64,000 bases of DNA from Corynebacterium silvaticum (GTDB taxonomy: Bacteria; Actinomycetota; Actinomycetes; Mycobacteriales; Mycobacteriaceae): assembly GCF_004382825.2 (NCBI RefSeq), contig NZ_SDQO02000002.1:434001-498000 (forward strand), written 5' to 3'. Made by a program: the position numbers and the translations under genes. Numbering within the stretch: position 1 is the first letter of the stretch; each line of letters begins with the position of its first letter. The notes below the pieces were generated by a model, which was not told where the DNA came from, did no database searches, and saw nothing but the letters and a program-made list of their open reading frames with translations. Of this stretch, positions 38,644-47,925 are shown piece by piece.

Positions 38644-39447
38644 ATGACTTCAATTGCAGTGATTGGTGGCGGCAAGATCGGCGAAGCCCTTATCTCAGGG
38701 CTTATTGCTGCGGGGATGAACCCTAAAAATATCAACGTCACCAACAGGAACGCGGAGCACGGTCAGGCTCTGAAAGAAAAGTACGGCGTCGTATCTTTTA
38801 CGGAGAATATTCCTGCCGTTGACGAGGTTGACGTTGTATTTTTATGCGTCAAACCAAAGCAGATTATTAATGTGGTCGAGGAGATCGCGGACGCGGTCGA
38901 TAACAACTCCAACACCACCGTGGTCTCGATGGCGGCAGGCGTAAGCACCGCGGCTATCGAAGAAATCTTGGCGGCTGGCTCGCCCGTGATTCGCGTTATG
39001 CCTAACACTCCGATGCTGGTAGGCAAAGGAAATTCGGCGGTCGCCCCTGGTCGTTTCGCGGATCAGTCCGCGGTGGAACAGGTGTGCAAGCTGCTTGAGA
39101 CCGTTGGCAACGTCACGTTGATAGAAGAGTCTGATTTAGATACTGTTGTTGCGCTGTCGGGTTCTTCGCCTGCATACGTATTCCTCTTTGCTGAGGCGCT
39201 TATCGACGCCGGCGTGCACCTGGGACTGAATCGGGACCAAGCCAAGGAGCTGGCAGTCAATGCGTTTTATGGTGCGGCCGCAATGCTCAAGGAAACCGGG
39301 GAGGAGCCTACGCAATTGCGCGCTAACGTCTGTTCACCGGCGGGTACCACGATTGCAGCTATCCGTGAGCTGGAGGAAAGCGGCTTGCGGGGAATGGTGT
39401 ATCGCGCAGCTGAGGCTGCTGCGAAGCGAAACGGTGAGCTCGGCTAA
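38644..39447 (+). CDS. proC: Pyrroline-5-carboxylate reductase
   Basis: A 267-aa NAD(P)H enzyme making the last step of proline synthesis. It has the Rossmann motif [32 protein letters not shown] and the conserved [20 protein letters not shown]. The ATG at 38644 begins the conserved fold; 23 upstream in-frame residues overlap the terminator and are not translated. CAGAGT 7 nt before the start may be a leaderless -10. A strong terminator follows. Confidence 0.94.
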   Translation: MTSIAVIGGGKIGEALISGLIAAGMNPKNINVTNRNAEHGQALKEKYGVVSFTENIPAVDEVDVVFLCVKPKQIINVVEEIADAVDNNSNTTVVSMAAGVSTAAIEEILAAGSPVIRVMPNTPMLVGKGNSAVAPGRFADQSAVEQVCKLLETVGNVTLIEESDLDTVVALSGSSPAYVFLFAEALIDAGVHLGLNRDQAKELAVNAFYGAAAMLKETGEEPTQLRANVCSPAGTTIAAIRELEESGLRGMVYRAAEAAAKRNGELG

Positions 39448-39455
39448 GTCGCTCC

Positions 39456-39495
39456 AAGCTAAAGGGGTAGAAGTAGTCTTCTACCCCTTTAGCTT
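39456..39495 (+). terminator. Strong terminator after proC
   Basis: A perfect 18-bp stem (39456-39473 with 39478-39495) and a 4-nt loop TAGT, followed by TCCCCTTTTC. It lies 8 bases after the proC stop. Confidence 0.9.
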
Positions 39496-39733
39496 TCCCC
39501 TTTTCACTGAACCTGTACTTGAGGGTTGGGGTTTTGATGTTTCGCCTGTGACCAGTTGTTTCCACTGGGGAGGGGAGGGTATTTACGTGACTTATGTTGC
39601 GTTTGGGGAAATAAATTAACAGGTGGGTCGCAAGTGTCACACGTTTCACGCTAAGCTTTGTTAAGCACGTGCGTGTTCGTTCTGTAGGAGGGGAAGCCTG
39701 CAGCGCGCGACTTGCTGAAGGGTTAGATAAATT

Positions 39734-39925
39734 ATGGCTAGAGAAGATAATGGCACTTTTTTGACAGTCGCCGAGGTCGCGGAGATTATGCGCGTATCTA
39801 AAATGACCGTTTATCGGTTGGTTCACTCTGGTGAGCTTCCGGCAGTTCGCGTGGGGCGCAGCTTCCGCGTGCACGAAAAGGCTGTTAACGAGTACCTGGA
39901 TGCCTCCTACTACGACGTGGGATAA
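39734..39925 (+). CDS. Small excisionase-type HTH DNA-binding protein
   Basis: A 63-aa protein made of one MerR/excisionase-type helix-turn-helix (FLTVAEVAEIMRVSKMTVYR), followed by a wing (LPAVRVGRSFRVHEKAV). It is conserved after proC in actinobacteria (Rv0500A as I recall). It is not linked to a phage or integrase here, so the excisionase label describes the fold only; it probably acts as a small transcription factor or nucleoid-type binder. A GAAGG lies about 12 bases before the ATG. Confidence 0.85.
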   Translation: MAREDNGTFLTVAEVAEIMRVSKMTVYRLVHSGELPAVRVGRSFRVHEKAVNEYLDASYYDVG

Positions 39926-40237
39926 GCATCTTGAGAGCTTTGCCGAGGGGCAGTTTCCACCAGTATTTCTGGGGCGACTGCCCCTCGTTATTTTTGTGAC
40001 TCATGGGGGCGTTTTTGGTCTCTGGTGTGAGCGTCGGTATTATTGCGACCATTCGTGTCAGACAACAGCCCCAACCGGCGGTTGCCGCATGTCTAGTGAG
40101 GGTCAGCGCCCTCGCATGACAGGCAGTAACCCTGCGCGGGCGGATGTGCACTTCGGCCGCGTATGCATTGCAAAAGAGACCGTGGGGCTTCTGACAGGGA
40201 AGTACGTACACCGATCAATAAAGCGAGGGAAACCGTT
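39926..40237 (+). other. 312-bp gap: terminator, then 5' region of bS22
   Basis: The left part holds the terminator at 39944-39987. The rest contains no supported gene and should hold the promoter and leader of the 33-aa ribosomal protein gene, ending with AGGGA 7 bases before its ATG. Confidence 0.5.
39944..39987 (+). terminator. Terminator after the HTH gene
   Basis: CGAGGGGCAGT (39944-39954) and ACTGCCCCTCG (39977-39987) are perfectly complementary, then TTATTTTTGTG. It lies 18 bases after the stop. Confidence 0.85.
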
Positions 40238-40339
40238 ATGGGTTCTGTCATCAAGAAGCGCCGCAAGCGCATGTCCAAGAAGAAGCACCGCAAGTTGCTG
40301 CGCCGTACTCGCGTTCAGCGTAGAAAGCTCGGTAAATAA
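40238..40339 (+). CDS. 33-aa ribosomal protein bS22 (AURKAIP1/COX24 domain)
   Basis: A 33-aa, extremely basic peptide starting [16 protein letters not shown] and ending RRKLGK. It is essentially the actinobacterial bS22 protein of the small ribosomal subunit (Rv0500B and its M. smegmatis counterpart, as I recall). An AGGGA site lies 7 bases before the ATG and a clean terminator follows. It is too short for usual gene calling. Position after proC and the HTH gene is conserved in actinobacteria. Confidence 0.9.
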
Positions 40340-40346
40340 AGCATTC

Positions 40347-40372
40347 ACCGCCCAGGGATTACCCTGGGCGGT
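40347..40372 (+). terminator. Terminator after the bS22 gene
   Basis: ACCGCCCAGGG (40347-40357) and CCCTGGGCGGT (40362-40372), perfect, 4-nt loop, then TTTTG. It lies 7 bases after the stop. Confidence 0.92.
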
Positions 40373-40421
40373 TTTGTTATGGTGTAAAAAGGTTTTTCAC
40401 AACAAAAGGAGCCCTAACTTT

Positions 40422-41306
40422 ATGTTTTCAGCAAAGCGTCCAGCGGTTGTGGCGCTGCTTATCGTCATTCTTCTCATCGTTGGCATTGGCGCTTATACCT
40501 TGGGCCGTGGCTCTGCCACGAAAAACGAGGGTACCTCTGCGAACAAAGCAGGCACTTCACAAGAATCTGCAGGGCCTTCCTTGCCGCCAGGCTTTACGGG
40601 TAAGACCGGTTCTTCCCGGGTAACGCCGGGTACAAAGACTGATGGCCCCGTCACACTGGCAAACGGTTCTTATGACGCCATGATCTATGGTCCCGGAAAA
40701 GAACTGAAATCAGCGGAAGATATCCTTAATGTGCATCGTCGAAACGCAAAGGATCCTTTTGCGCTCGGCGCGCTCGACGCACCCGTCGTGATCTCGGAAT
40801 ACTCCGATTTTGAGTGCCCTTTCTGCGCAAAGTGGTCTAACGAGACCGAGCCGACGATCATCAAGGAATACGTTGACAAGGGCCTCGTTCGTATCGAATG
40901 GAATGACCTGCCAGTTAACGGCCCCGATGCTGTCTCGGCTGCTAAGGCTGGCCGAGCTGCCGCCGCTCAGGGCAAATTCAACGAGTTCCGCAGCGCACTT
41001 TTCCAGGCCAGCAAAACCGTCAAGGGACACCCTGAAAATAAGTTGGCCAACTTTGAGGAATTCGCTCGGCAGGCAGGCGTGAAAGACATGGCGCGTTTTA
41101 GCCGAGAAGCCACCGATAGCACCTACGACTCCGTGGTGAACAAGGCACGCGAATACGCTGGCTCGTTGGTGATCAACGGAACTCCCGGCTTTGTCGTGGG
41201 AACCCAATACGTCTCCGGCGCACAACCCACTGAAGTCTTTGTCCGCGCTATCGAGGCGGAATTAGCCAAGGTCGCAGATGGAGAGGTTGCCGTTCCACGT
41301 GTCTGA
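40422..41306 (+). CDS. Membrane-anchored DsbA-like thiol oxidoreductase
   Basis: A 294-aa protein with an N-terminal signal anchor (about 8-27, VVALLIVILLIVGIGAYTLG), a Gly/Ser/Thr-rich linker, and a DsbA/thioredoxin-fold domain with the redox motif FECPFCAKW near residue 131 and the cis-proline segment VINGTPGFVVG. It should fold secreted proteins by disulfide formation. The ATG at 40422 with AAAAGGA upstream is chosen over a far longer open frame from 39831. It overlaps the CcdA-type gene that follows, suggesting an oxidoreductase fed by its own membrane electron carrier. Confidence 0.88.
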   Translation: MFSAKRPAVVALLIVILLIVGIGAYTLGRGSATKNEGTSANKAGTSQESAGPSLPPGFTGKTGSSRVTPGTKTDGPVTLANGSYDAMIYGPGKELKSAEDILNVHRRNAKDPFALGALDAPVVISEYSDFECPFCAKWSNETEPTIIKEYVDKGLVRIEWNDLPVNGPDAVSAAKAGRAAAAQGKFNEFRSALFQASKTVKGHPENKLANFEEFARQAGVKDMARFSREATDSTYDSVVNKAREYAGSLVINGTPGFVVGTQYVSGAQPTEVFVRAIEAELAKVADGEVAVPRV

Positions 41307-42123
41307 TATTGGATTACTTGGCGCATTCCTGGGCGGAATCCTAGCGCTGCTGAGTCCGTGTTCTGCGCTGCTGCTTCCGGCGTTCTTTGCCTATGCGTTC
41401 CAACGATCCTCGCAGATCATGGCACGGACAGGCGTGTTCTTCCTTGGACTAGCGGCTGTGTTGGTGCCGGTGGGAACCGCTGCAGGACGGCTCGGTGGAT
41501 TTTTGGCGCTGCACCGTGAAACGTTGATCCTCGGCGGCGGAATCGTGATCGTAGCCCTGGGCATTTTCACCTTTTTCGGCGGCGGCATATCCCTGCCAGG
41601 TCTCTCTGGATTGGCGGGCCGGGTGCGCGGACAAGGATGGCTCTCTGTCTTTTTGCTCGGCGCGGCTTATGGGTTCTCGGGATTCTGTGCGGGCCCATTG
41701 CTCGGTGCGGTGCTCACGACTGCAGTCGTGAGTGCATCAAGCTCGTATGGTGCCCTCGTCCTAGGCTGCTATGCCTTGGGGATGGTCGTTCCCCTGGTGA
41801 TACTGGCGCTGTTCTGGGAACGCATTCCTCGCGGAGCGCTAGGAGGCAAGATCGTGAACGTGGGTCGGTTAAAACTCAACACCATGTCGATGATCTCCGG
41901 CGTGATTTTTGTGATCATCGGATTAGTCTTTATGTTCACTCATGCCACGACTGGTTTGCCGGGGCTCCTCAGTATTGAAACCCAGTCCGCAATCCAAGCA
42001 TGGGTGCTCGACGTAGCAGTTAACGTGAGCAATCTGACGTCGGTGTTGATCGTGCTAGGAATTATTGCGGTCGGACTGGTGATCTATATTCTTCGGACAC
42101 CGGAGAAGGGGAAACGGGATTAG
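41299..42123 (+). CDS. CcdA/DsbD-type membrane electron transporter
   Basis: A 274-aa protein with about six membrane helices and two membrane cysteines in the positions typical of CcdA: LLSPCSALLLPAFF and YGFSGFCAGPLLG. It should pass reducing power from cytoplasmic thioredoxin across the membrane to the preceding DsbA-like protein. The GTG at 41299 gives MSDIGLLGAFLGG and overlaps the upstream gene by 8 nt; an ATG at 41278, with AAGG upstream, adds seven residues and is also possible. It is convergent with the HAD hydrolase (4-nt overlap). Confidence 0.82.
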   Translation: MSDIGLLGAFLGGILALLSPCSALLLPAFFAYAFQRSSQIMARTGVFFLGLAAVLVPVGTAAGRLGGFLALHRETLILGGGIVIVALGIFTFFGGGISLPGLSGLAGRVRGQGWLSVFLLGAAYGFSGFCAGPLLGAVLTTAVVSASSSYGALVLGCYALGMVVPLVILALFWERIPRGALGGKIVNVGRLKLNTMSMISGVIFVIIGLVFMFTHATTGLPGLLSIETQSAIQAWVLDVAVNVSNLTSVLIVLGIIAVGLVIYILRTPEKGKRD

Positions 42124-43163
42124 CGTCGCCACGCTTTCCAACCGCCGAGGCTAAACGCTGCGGTGATCAGGGCTGGCAGACCGTAGGTTCGCATAGCTTT
42201 GCGCAGGCTGCGGTAGTCATGCATCTCCCAGCCGTGCTGCTTAGCCACCTTGGCTAGCGGGCGATCCGGGTTAATGGCTACCGCGGTTCCCACCATGGAG
42301 AGCATAGGAACATCGTTGATGGAGTCGGAGTAGGCGGTGCATCGGCTGAGGTCGAGCCGCTCAATGGTGGAGAGCGCTGCAACTGCGTGCAATTTGCCGG
42401 GGCCATGCAAAATATCGCCGACCAGTCTTCCGGTGAAGACACCATCTTTGACCTCGGCGACAGTGCCCAAAGCCCCGGTAAAGCCAAGTCGCTTGGCCAG
42501 AGATTGCGCTAGCTGGACGGGGGTGGCGCTCACAAGCCAGACCTGTTGGCCCGCAGCAATATGCTGATCCGCGAGGGACTTGGTTCCCGGCCAGAGCTTT
42601 TCACTCATATTGTTGCCCACGATTTCTTCGCAGAGCTCAACCAGCTCGTCCACGCGGCGACCTTTAATAAATTCAAGCGCCTGTTTGCGCCCCTCGGCCA
42701 CGTCCGCTGCGTTTTCTGCGCCCGTGACTCGGAATTTGATCTGTTTCCACGCCATGGGAAGGATCTCGCTGAACTTAAAATAACGTTTTTTGGCCAGCCC
42801 GAGAGCAAAGACAACCAGGGAAGAGCCTTGGATCAACGTATTGTCGATGTCAAAGAAGGCGGCGGCACCAAAGTCTTGCGGGATGCTGGGGTCTGGGCTG
42901 GTGACGTGCGTAGCGCCAGCGGCCTCGAATGATCCTGAGACAGACTCCAACCCGGAGGTGTATTCATCCAACTCAATCCCGTAGATTTCGGCAGCGGCGA
43001 GGGCCGCAGCAGCCTCTCCGGCTTCGCGCTGCGCCTGGGCGTCGATAGGCGGAAGTGCGTGTTCCTCAAAGAAGCGGCGAAGGTTGCCACGGGAGGTGGA
43101 CCAGCCGGCCAAGAATTCTTGTGGGGTTTGGGGCCAAGTGGGATCGGGTTGTGAGATGCTCAC
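42120..43163 (-). CDS. HAD-IB family phosphatase (SerB-like)
   Basis: A 347-aa protein with a HAD phosphatase core: motif I AAFFDIDNTLIQGSS near residue 103, motif II LVSATPVQLAQ, motif III/IV AYSDSINDVPML. The C-terminus carries a short hydrophobic segment (LPALITAAFSLGGW). The N-terminal 95 residues are an extra region common in actinobacterial relatives (Rv0505c type as I recall). The substrate is a phosphate monoester, possibly phosphoserine or a lipid phosphate; unresolved. Confidence 0.85.
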   Translation of the reverse strand: MSISQPDPTWPQTPQEFLAGWSTSRGNLRRFFEEHALPPIDAQAQREAGEAAAALAAAEIYGIELDEYTSGLESVSGSFEAAGATHVTSPDPSIPQDFGAAAFFDIDNTLIQGSSLVVFALGLAKKRYFKFSEILPMAWKQIKFRVTGAENAADVAEGRKQALEFIKGRRVDELVELCEEIVGNNMSEKLWPGTKSLADQHIAAGQQVWLVSATPVQLAQSLAKRLGFTGALGTVAEVKDGVFTGRLVGDILHGPGKLHAVAALSTIERLDLSRCTAYSDSINDVPMLSMVGTAVAINPDRPLAKVAKQHGWEMHDYRSLRKAMRTYGLPALITAAFSLGGWKAWRR

Positions 43164-43256
43164 GGATGAAGATCGGGCCTTTCGACAGGGTGGAGCTTTA
43201 AGAGTAGTCTCAGTCCATCGTAGTGTCGAACAGTAAAAAGGGCCGGTGATCTCTTT

Positions 43257-43511
43257 GTGTCTGGTGTAGAAAATGCGCGCGAAGTGGAGCTTATGACCCG
43301 CAAGACATGTGGTTCATGTCGGCGGGTGGCTGAGCAGATTATCCCCGTGGTCGCTGCAGCCGGGGCGGTATTGAGCATTATCGACGTAGACACGGATCGG
43401 GCACTGGCAGCCGAATACGGTGATAGGGTTCCCGTCGTTGTCATCGACGGCGAAGAGTTTGCGTGTTGGGAAGTGGACAATGATGAGCTTGCTGCCGAAC
43501 TCGGTAGTTAG
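43257..43511 (+). CDS. Glutaredoxin/thioredoxin-like small protein
   Basis: An 84-aa thioredoxin-fold protein (DUF836-like) with the redox motif TRKTCGSCRRV near residue 18 and the cis-proline segment DRVPVVVIDGEEF. It starts with GTG. It is conserved just before hemA in actinobacteria (Rv0508 as I recall). Likely a cytoplasmic thiol reductant. Confidence 0.82.
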   Translation: MSGVENAREVELMTRKTCGSCRRVAEQIIPVVAAAGAVLSIIDVDTDRALAAEYGDRVPVVVIDGEEFACWEVDNDELAAELGS

Positions 43512-43553
43512 TCCATGCTTTCTTGTGACTTTCTTAACGCTTGACTAGCGTTG

Positions 43554-43679
43554 ATGCATCAGAGTGGCGAAGAAACGATCAATCTAAAGATTGATAACGC
43601 TGCCTTTTTAGCTAAGATTTTAAGAAAAATCGATCAGATGATCCAGGTAGACGGTGTGAAAGCGGTGGTTGGTCCGTGA
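43554..43679 (+). CDS. 41-aa small ORF overlapping the hemA start
   Basis: From ATG 43554 the frame reads 41 residues (MHQSGEETINLKIDNAAFL, then a basic helix LRKIDQM and [10 protein letters not shown]) to a TGA at 43677-43679. The hemA GTG at 43676 overlaps this stop as GTGA, the classic coupling geometry, and hemA has no ribosome site of its own. The sequence is protein-like. It could be a genuine small protein or a leader ORF that sets hemA translation. I do not recognise a family. Confidence 0.6.
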   Translation: MHQSGEETINLKIDNAAFLAKILRKIDQMIQVDGVKAVVGP

Positions 43680-45040
43680 GTGTGCTGGTTGTTGGGATGT
43701 CTCACCGGTCGGCTCCAGTGACCCTCCTGGAACGGCTGAGCATGAACGATGAGGTGCGTTCCCAAACAGCCACCGACCTCGTTGCGCGTCCTTCGCTGAC
43801 TGAGGCGATGATCATATCCACCTGTAATCGCCTAGAGGTCTATGCGATGACATCGAGTTTTCACACGGGTGTCAATGACGTAGTGGAAGTGCTCCACACC
43901 ATGAGCGGCGTGGACATGGACACCCTCCGGGGGTACCTCTATGTGCGCTATGCGGATGCTGCTGCGGAACACATGATGGTGGTCGCCTCGGGCATGGACT
44001 CGATGGTGATGGGGGAACAACAGATTATTGGTCAGGTGCGCACCGCGTATCAGCAGGCTATCGAGTCGGGGACCGTGGGCCCCGCTCTACACGGTCTAGT
44101 TCAGGCGTCCTTGCATACCGGCAAGCGCGTGCACACGGAGACCGACATCGACGACGCCGGCGCTTCTATGGTTTCCTTTGCCTTTGACCAAGCAATGGCC
44201 GATGCCGGGTTGAGTGATCTGCGTGGTAAAAAAGCGCTCGTGCTGGGTGCCGGAGCGATGGCCTCGTTGGCTGCTACCCATCTGGGGCGATTGGGCATAG
44301 AAGGACTCGTCTTTTCCAATCGAACCCGCAGTAGAGCGGAACGGCTGGCCGAGCATTCTCGTGAAGCTGGGGTTCCTGCGGAGGTCGTCGATTTTGCATC
44401 GCGGGGGAGTGCCCTGAGCGGGGTGCATATCGCTATCTCCGCGACAGGAGCACACACGTACACGATCTCAGCTCAAGACGTACCGGAAAAACACTTAGGC
44501 CTGATATTTGTTGATCTCTCCATGCCACGCGATATCAACGATGATGTTGCGGAAATCGCGGGAGTGCAGCTGGTTAACATAGAGAAGCTGCATGAAGCCA
44601 AGACTGAGGGCAAAGATGCTGATGACGCTGCGCAAAAGATCGTTGCGGAAGAACTCAGCGCGTACACCTCTGCGCAGCGGGTTCGGGATGTGGCACCTGC
44701 GGTATCGGCGTTGCGTCGACACGCTTCTGGGCTGATAGCTTCCGAGCTGGAGCGGCTGCACACCCGAACCCCGGGCATGGATGAAGACGACTTTGAAGAA
44801 GTTCAACGCACGATATGCCGAGTCGTGGATAAGCTCCTGCACCAGCCGACGGTTCGGGTCAAAGAGCTTGCGGCAAGTTCTGGGGCGGTTTCCTACGAGA
44901 CCGCTCTGCAGGACCTCTTTGGATTGCCGGTGGAAGCTCAAAGCGTAAAACGTGGCGTGCGCGACCTGCCCGATGCCGAGGTCATGGCCCTAGGGGTTAG
45001 CGACGCCAACAAGATTATCCGAGCAATCAAGGAAGACTGA
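43676..45040 (+). CDS. hemA: Glutamyl-tRNA reductase
   Basis: A 454-aa enzyme that reduces glutamyl-tRNA to glutamate-1-semialdehyde, the controlled first step of C5-type tetrapyrrole synthesis. The N-terminal [17 protein letters not shown], the catalytic cysteine in [24 protein letters not shown] and the NADPH motif [12 protein letters not shown] are intact. The GTG start overlaps the 41-aa ORF by 4 nt and lacks a ribosome site. hemC follows after 2 bases. Confidence 0.95.
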   Translation: MSVLVVGMSHRSAPVTLLERLSMNDEVRSQTATDLVARPSLTEAMIISTCNRLEVYAMTSSFHTGVNDVVEVLHTMSGVDMDTLRGYLYVRYADAAAEHMMVVASGMDSMVMGEQQIIGQVRTAYQQAIESGTVGPALHGLVQASLHTGKRVHTETDIDDAGASMVSFAFDQAMADAGLSDLRGKKALVLGAGAMASLAATHLGRLGIEGLVFSNRTRSRAERLAEHSREAGVPAEVVDFASRGSALSGVHIAISATGAHTYTISAQDVPEKHLGLIFVDLSMPRDINDDVAEIAGVQLVNIEKLHEAKTEGKDADDAAQKIVAEELSAYTSAQRVRDVAPAVSALRRHASGLIASELERLHTRTPGMDEDDFEEVQRTICRVVDKLLHQPTVRVKELAASSGAVSYETALQDLFGLPVEAQSVKRGVRDLPDAEVMALGVSDANKIIRAIKED

Positions 45041-45042
45041 CC

Positions 45043-45933
45043 ATGACTTTTACTATTGGTACACGAGGCAGCCTTTTAGCTACCACTCAGTCGGGACACG
45101 TGCGAGACGCCCTCGCTGCTCACGGATATTCGGCGGAATTGAGCATCGTCACCACACCTGGGGACGTCAATATGGCACCCGTGGAACGCATCGGCGTGGG
45201 CATTTTTACGCAAGCACTGCGCGAAGTCCTCGTTGAAGGCGGCTGCGACATCGCTGTGCATTCCTTCAAAGATCTGCCCACGCAGCGCGATCCACGTTTC
45301 CACTTAATCGTGCCAGAGCGTGCCGACGCCCGCGATTGCCTCGTAGCCCGCGACGGCCTGGCACTGGAGGAACTACCTCAGGGGGCGCGCATTGGCACGG
45401 GAGCACCTCGGAGGATCTCACAGGTCAAAGCCTTGCGCCCTGATGTGGAATGCGTACCGATGCGCGGCAACATCGACACCCGGATGGGCAAGGTCTTTTC
45501 CGGAGAACTCGATGCAGTCGTTCTGGCTTATGCTGGCCTATCGCGTGTGGGCCGTGGCGGTGAAGCGACAGAGGTATTCAACCCAGATCGTTTCCTCCCC
45601 GCGCCGGCGCAGGGAGCTTTGGCCATCGAATGCCGCATCGACGACGCAGCCGCTGTTGCTGCCATCAACGCAATTCGGAACGCAGACGACGAGACCTGCG
45701 CGCTCGCCGAACGCGTGGTACTCAATCGGTTGGAAGCCGGATGTACGGCACCTGTGGCCGCGCATTCCGTGATCAGCGGGCAAGAGCTTCACGTCACGGG
45801 AGCAGTTGTGTCTCTCGACGGACGCAAGGTTCTGCGCGCAACGATGACCGGGGCGCTGACGGAGGCTGTGGCTATCGGAGAAGCAGTTGCAGCAAAGCTT
45901 ATCCAGGATGGCGCTGCCGAAGTGCTTTCCTGA
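45043..45933 (+). CDS. hemC: Hydroxymethylbilane synthase
   Basis: A 296-aa cytoplasmic enzyme joining four porphobilinogen units. It has [33 protein letters not shown], and the cysteine that holds the dipyrromethane cofactor in [13 protein letters not shown]. It starts 2 bases after hemA ends. A 257-bp gap separates it from the next haem gene. Confidence 0.95.
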   Translation: MTFTIGTRGSLLATTQSGHVRDALAAHGYSAELSIVTTPGDVNMAPVERIGVGIFTQALREVLVEGGCDIAVHSFKDLPTQRDPRFHLIVPERADARDCLVARDGLALEELPQGARIGTGAPRRISQVKALRPDVECVPMRGNIDTRMGKVFSGELDAVVLAYAGLSRVGRGGEATEVFNPDRFLPAPAQGALAIECRIDDAAAVAAINAIRNADDETCALAERVVLNRLEAGCTAPVAAHSVISGQELHVTGAVVSLDGRKVLRATMTGALTEAVAIGEAVAAKLIQDGAAEVLS

Positions 45934-46190
45934 TGCACTCAATGTTTCCCCGCTCTGTGCGATAACCGAGCCACGTGCGCTGCGGCAATAGTCCGCCGGT
46001 TTTTATTAAACGCCTTGCTCAATTATCCTCAAAGGACGTTGTATTACCACACGCTTGACGCCGCTTAATCACGAGGCCCCTCTTAGTGATTTACAGCGGC
46101 GTGAATTTGTGTTTAGCAGTCTCTCTTAACTTTTCGCCCACTCCACAACTCGGAGCTCTTTGCAGTTCCTAGAAATACGGATACTTGTTC
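45934..46190. promoter_or_regulatory. 257-bp gap before cobA-hemD with an imperfect hairpin
   Basis: ACGCCGCTTAATCAC (46048-46062) pairs imperfectly with GTGATTTACAGCGGCGT further right (about 46087-46103), with a two-base bulge. It could be a terminator of hemAC or a leader element of cobA-hemD. No gene seen. Confidence 0.4.
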
Positions 46191-47879
46191 ATGAGTTCAA
46201 CTCCGCAGCCCACTCCGGTCACCCCTTTGCCGGAGGGAAAAGTGATCTTCGTAGGAGCAGGCCCAGGAAACCCTGACCTGCTCACCGTTCGCGCCCGTGA
46301 AGTTCTCAGCCATACCGCTTTTGCCGTAGTAGACGCAGAAGTGCTACCGGGAGTTCGCTCAGTAGTCGCACGTGAACTAGACGTTCCGGGAGATAAGATC
46401 CAGGCGGCTGAGGAAGAATACGAGCGCCTCTGCGCGGAGGCAAAAGAGGCCGGCGCCCGCCGTAAACCGCAGCGCCCGGACGCCCCGACCGCTGCTGAGA
46501 TTACTGAAGTAGACGATGACGTTCCGGTGGCGGAGGTCGTCGACAAGCTTAAGGAGCTTTTGACCACCGGCGAGGACGTTATCCGCCTCGTGCAGGGTAA
46601 CCCTCTATCCTGCGACCGCACTCTGGAAGAAATATCCGCAGTCACTCAGGCTGGACTGGAATTCCACATTGTTCCAGGTATGTCCTTGCCTGCTACCGTT
46701 CCGGCTTTTGCGGGTATCGCGCTGGGGTCTTCCTATACGGAAACTGACGTGACCGGTGAAGACGTGGATTGGGAACAGTTGGCGGCAGCACCCCAGCCAC
46801 TGGTTTTACAGGCGACCAAAGAAGACCTGCCCACAATAGCGGCAGAACTCAAAGCCCGTGGGCTGGGGGCATCGACCCCGGTGACGGTGACCGCTCACGG
46901 CACGACGCGTTTGCAGCGAAGTTTTGACGTCACTCTGGGTACTCTGAGCAAGCTAGACGGGGACCTCGCTGGCACTCTCGTGGTCACCTTAGGCAAAGCC
47001 GTGGACGATCGCACCAAATACTCCTGGTGGGAGAATCGCTCTCTCTTTGGCTGGCGAGTCCTGGTGCCGCGAGCTAAAGAACAAGCCGGCCCCATGAGCA
47101 CATTGCTGGCTTCGCAGGGGGCAATCCCGCAAGAAGTCCCCACGATCTCCGTGGAACCGCCGCGCAACCCCGCGCAAATGGAGAAAGCCATCAAGGGAAT
47201 CGTCGAGGGACGCTACCAGTGGGTGATCTTTACCAGCGTTAATGCGGTGAAAGCTGTGCGAGAAAAGATCGGCTCTTTCGGCCTCGATGCCCGCGCCTTT
47301 GCCGGCGTACGCATCGGCGCGGTAGGGACAAAAACCGCTAAGGCGATCCGCGAGCTCGGAATTACTCCCGAGCTGCTACCGCCGAGGAATCAGCAAAATG
47401 CCGCAGGCTTGGTGTCGGTGTTCCCGGAATACGTGGAAGACCTTGACCCGGTGGGACGAGTCCTTTTGCCTCGCGCAGATATTGCAACGGACGTCCTGGT
47501 AGAAGGCCTAGAGGGCCTTGGCTGGGAGGTCGATGATGTGGTCGCGTATCGCACGGTACGCGCTGCACCGCCGAGCGCGGAAGTGCGCGACATGATTAAA
47601 AGCGGCGGTTTTGACGCAGTGTGCTTTACCTCTGCGTCGACGGTGAAAAATCTGGTGGGCATCGCCGGGAAACCGCATCAGCGCACGATCATTGCATGCA
47701 TCGGGCCCATGGCGGAGGCCGCGGCAAAAGAGTTAGGCCTGCGCGTGGACGTGGTCCCTGAGGTGGCGGACGTCCCGCATCTGGTAAACAGCCTTGCTGC
47801 TCATGTGGCACAACTACGAGCGGCCGGTCAGCTGCCGCCGCCTAGGAAGAAACGGCGCGCCCGGAAAAATCGCGAGTAA
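46191..47879 (+). CDS. hemD: Fused uroporphyrin-III methyltransferase-like / uroporphyrinogen-III synthase
   Basis: A 562-aa fusion. Residues about 15-270 resemble SUMT (CobA/CysG): [47 protein letters not shown]. Residues about 285-545 are a HemD domain ([39 protein letters not shown]). The SUMT motifs deviate: GDP is GNP, FGR is CDR and the THR segment is lost, so methylation may be weak or gone. HemD cyclises hydroxymethylbilane to uroporphyrinogen III. The ATG at 46191 is used; a TTG at 46185 is less likely. hemB follows after 46 bases. Confidence 0.9.
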   Translation: MSSTPQPTPVTPLPEGKVIFVGAGPGNPDLLTVRAREVLSHTAFAVVDAEVLPGVRSVVARELDVPGDKIQAAEEEYERLCAEAKEAGARRKPQRPDAPTAAEITEVDDDVPVAEVVDKLKELLTTGEDVIRLVQGNPLSCDRTLEEISAVTQAGLEFHIVPGMSLPATVPAFAGIALGSSYTETDVTGEDVDWEQLAAAPQPLVLQATKEDLPTIAAELKARGLGASTPVTVTAHGTTRLQRSFDVTLGTLSKLDGDLAGTLVVTLGKAVDDRTKYSWWENRSLFGWRVLVPRAKEQAGPMSTLLASQGAIPQEVPTISVEPPRNPAQMEKAIKGIVEGRYQWVIFTSVNAVKAVREKIGSFGLDARAFAGVRIGAVGTKTAKAIRELGITPELLPPRNQQNAAGLVSVFPEYVEDLDPVGRVLLPRADIATDVLVEGLEGLGWEVDDVVAYRTVRAAPPSAEVRDMIKSGGFDAVCFTSASTVKNLVGIAGKPHQRTIIACIGPMAEAAAKELGLRVDVVPEVADVPHLVNSLAAHVAQLRAAGQLPPPRKKRRARKNRE

Positions 47880-47925
47880 CGTTATTACGGCGACAGACCC
47901 AACAATCTGGAAGAAGGCATTACCT

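Noticed and set aside
39734..39925. Excisionase-like HTH as a sign of a prophage
   Set aside because: No integrase, att repeats or phage genes nearby; the gene is a standard neighbour of proC in actinobacteria.
46048..46103. Imperfect hairpin before cobA-hemD as a riboswitch
   Set aside because: No match to a cobalamin or other riboswitch core that I could recognise; listed only as a possible hairpin.
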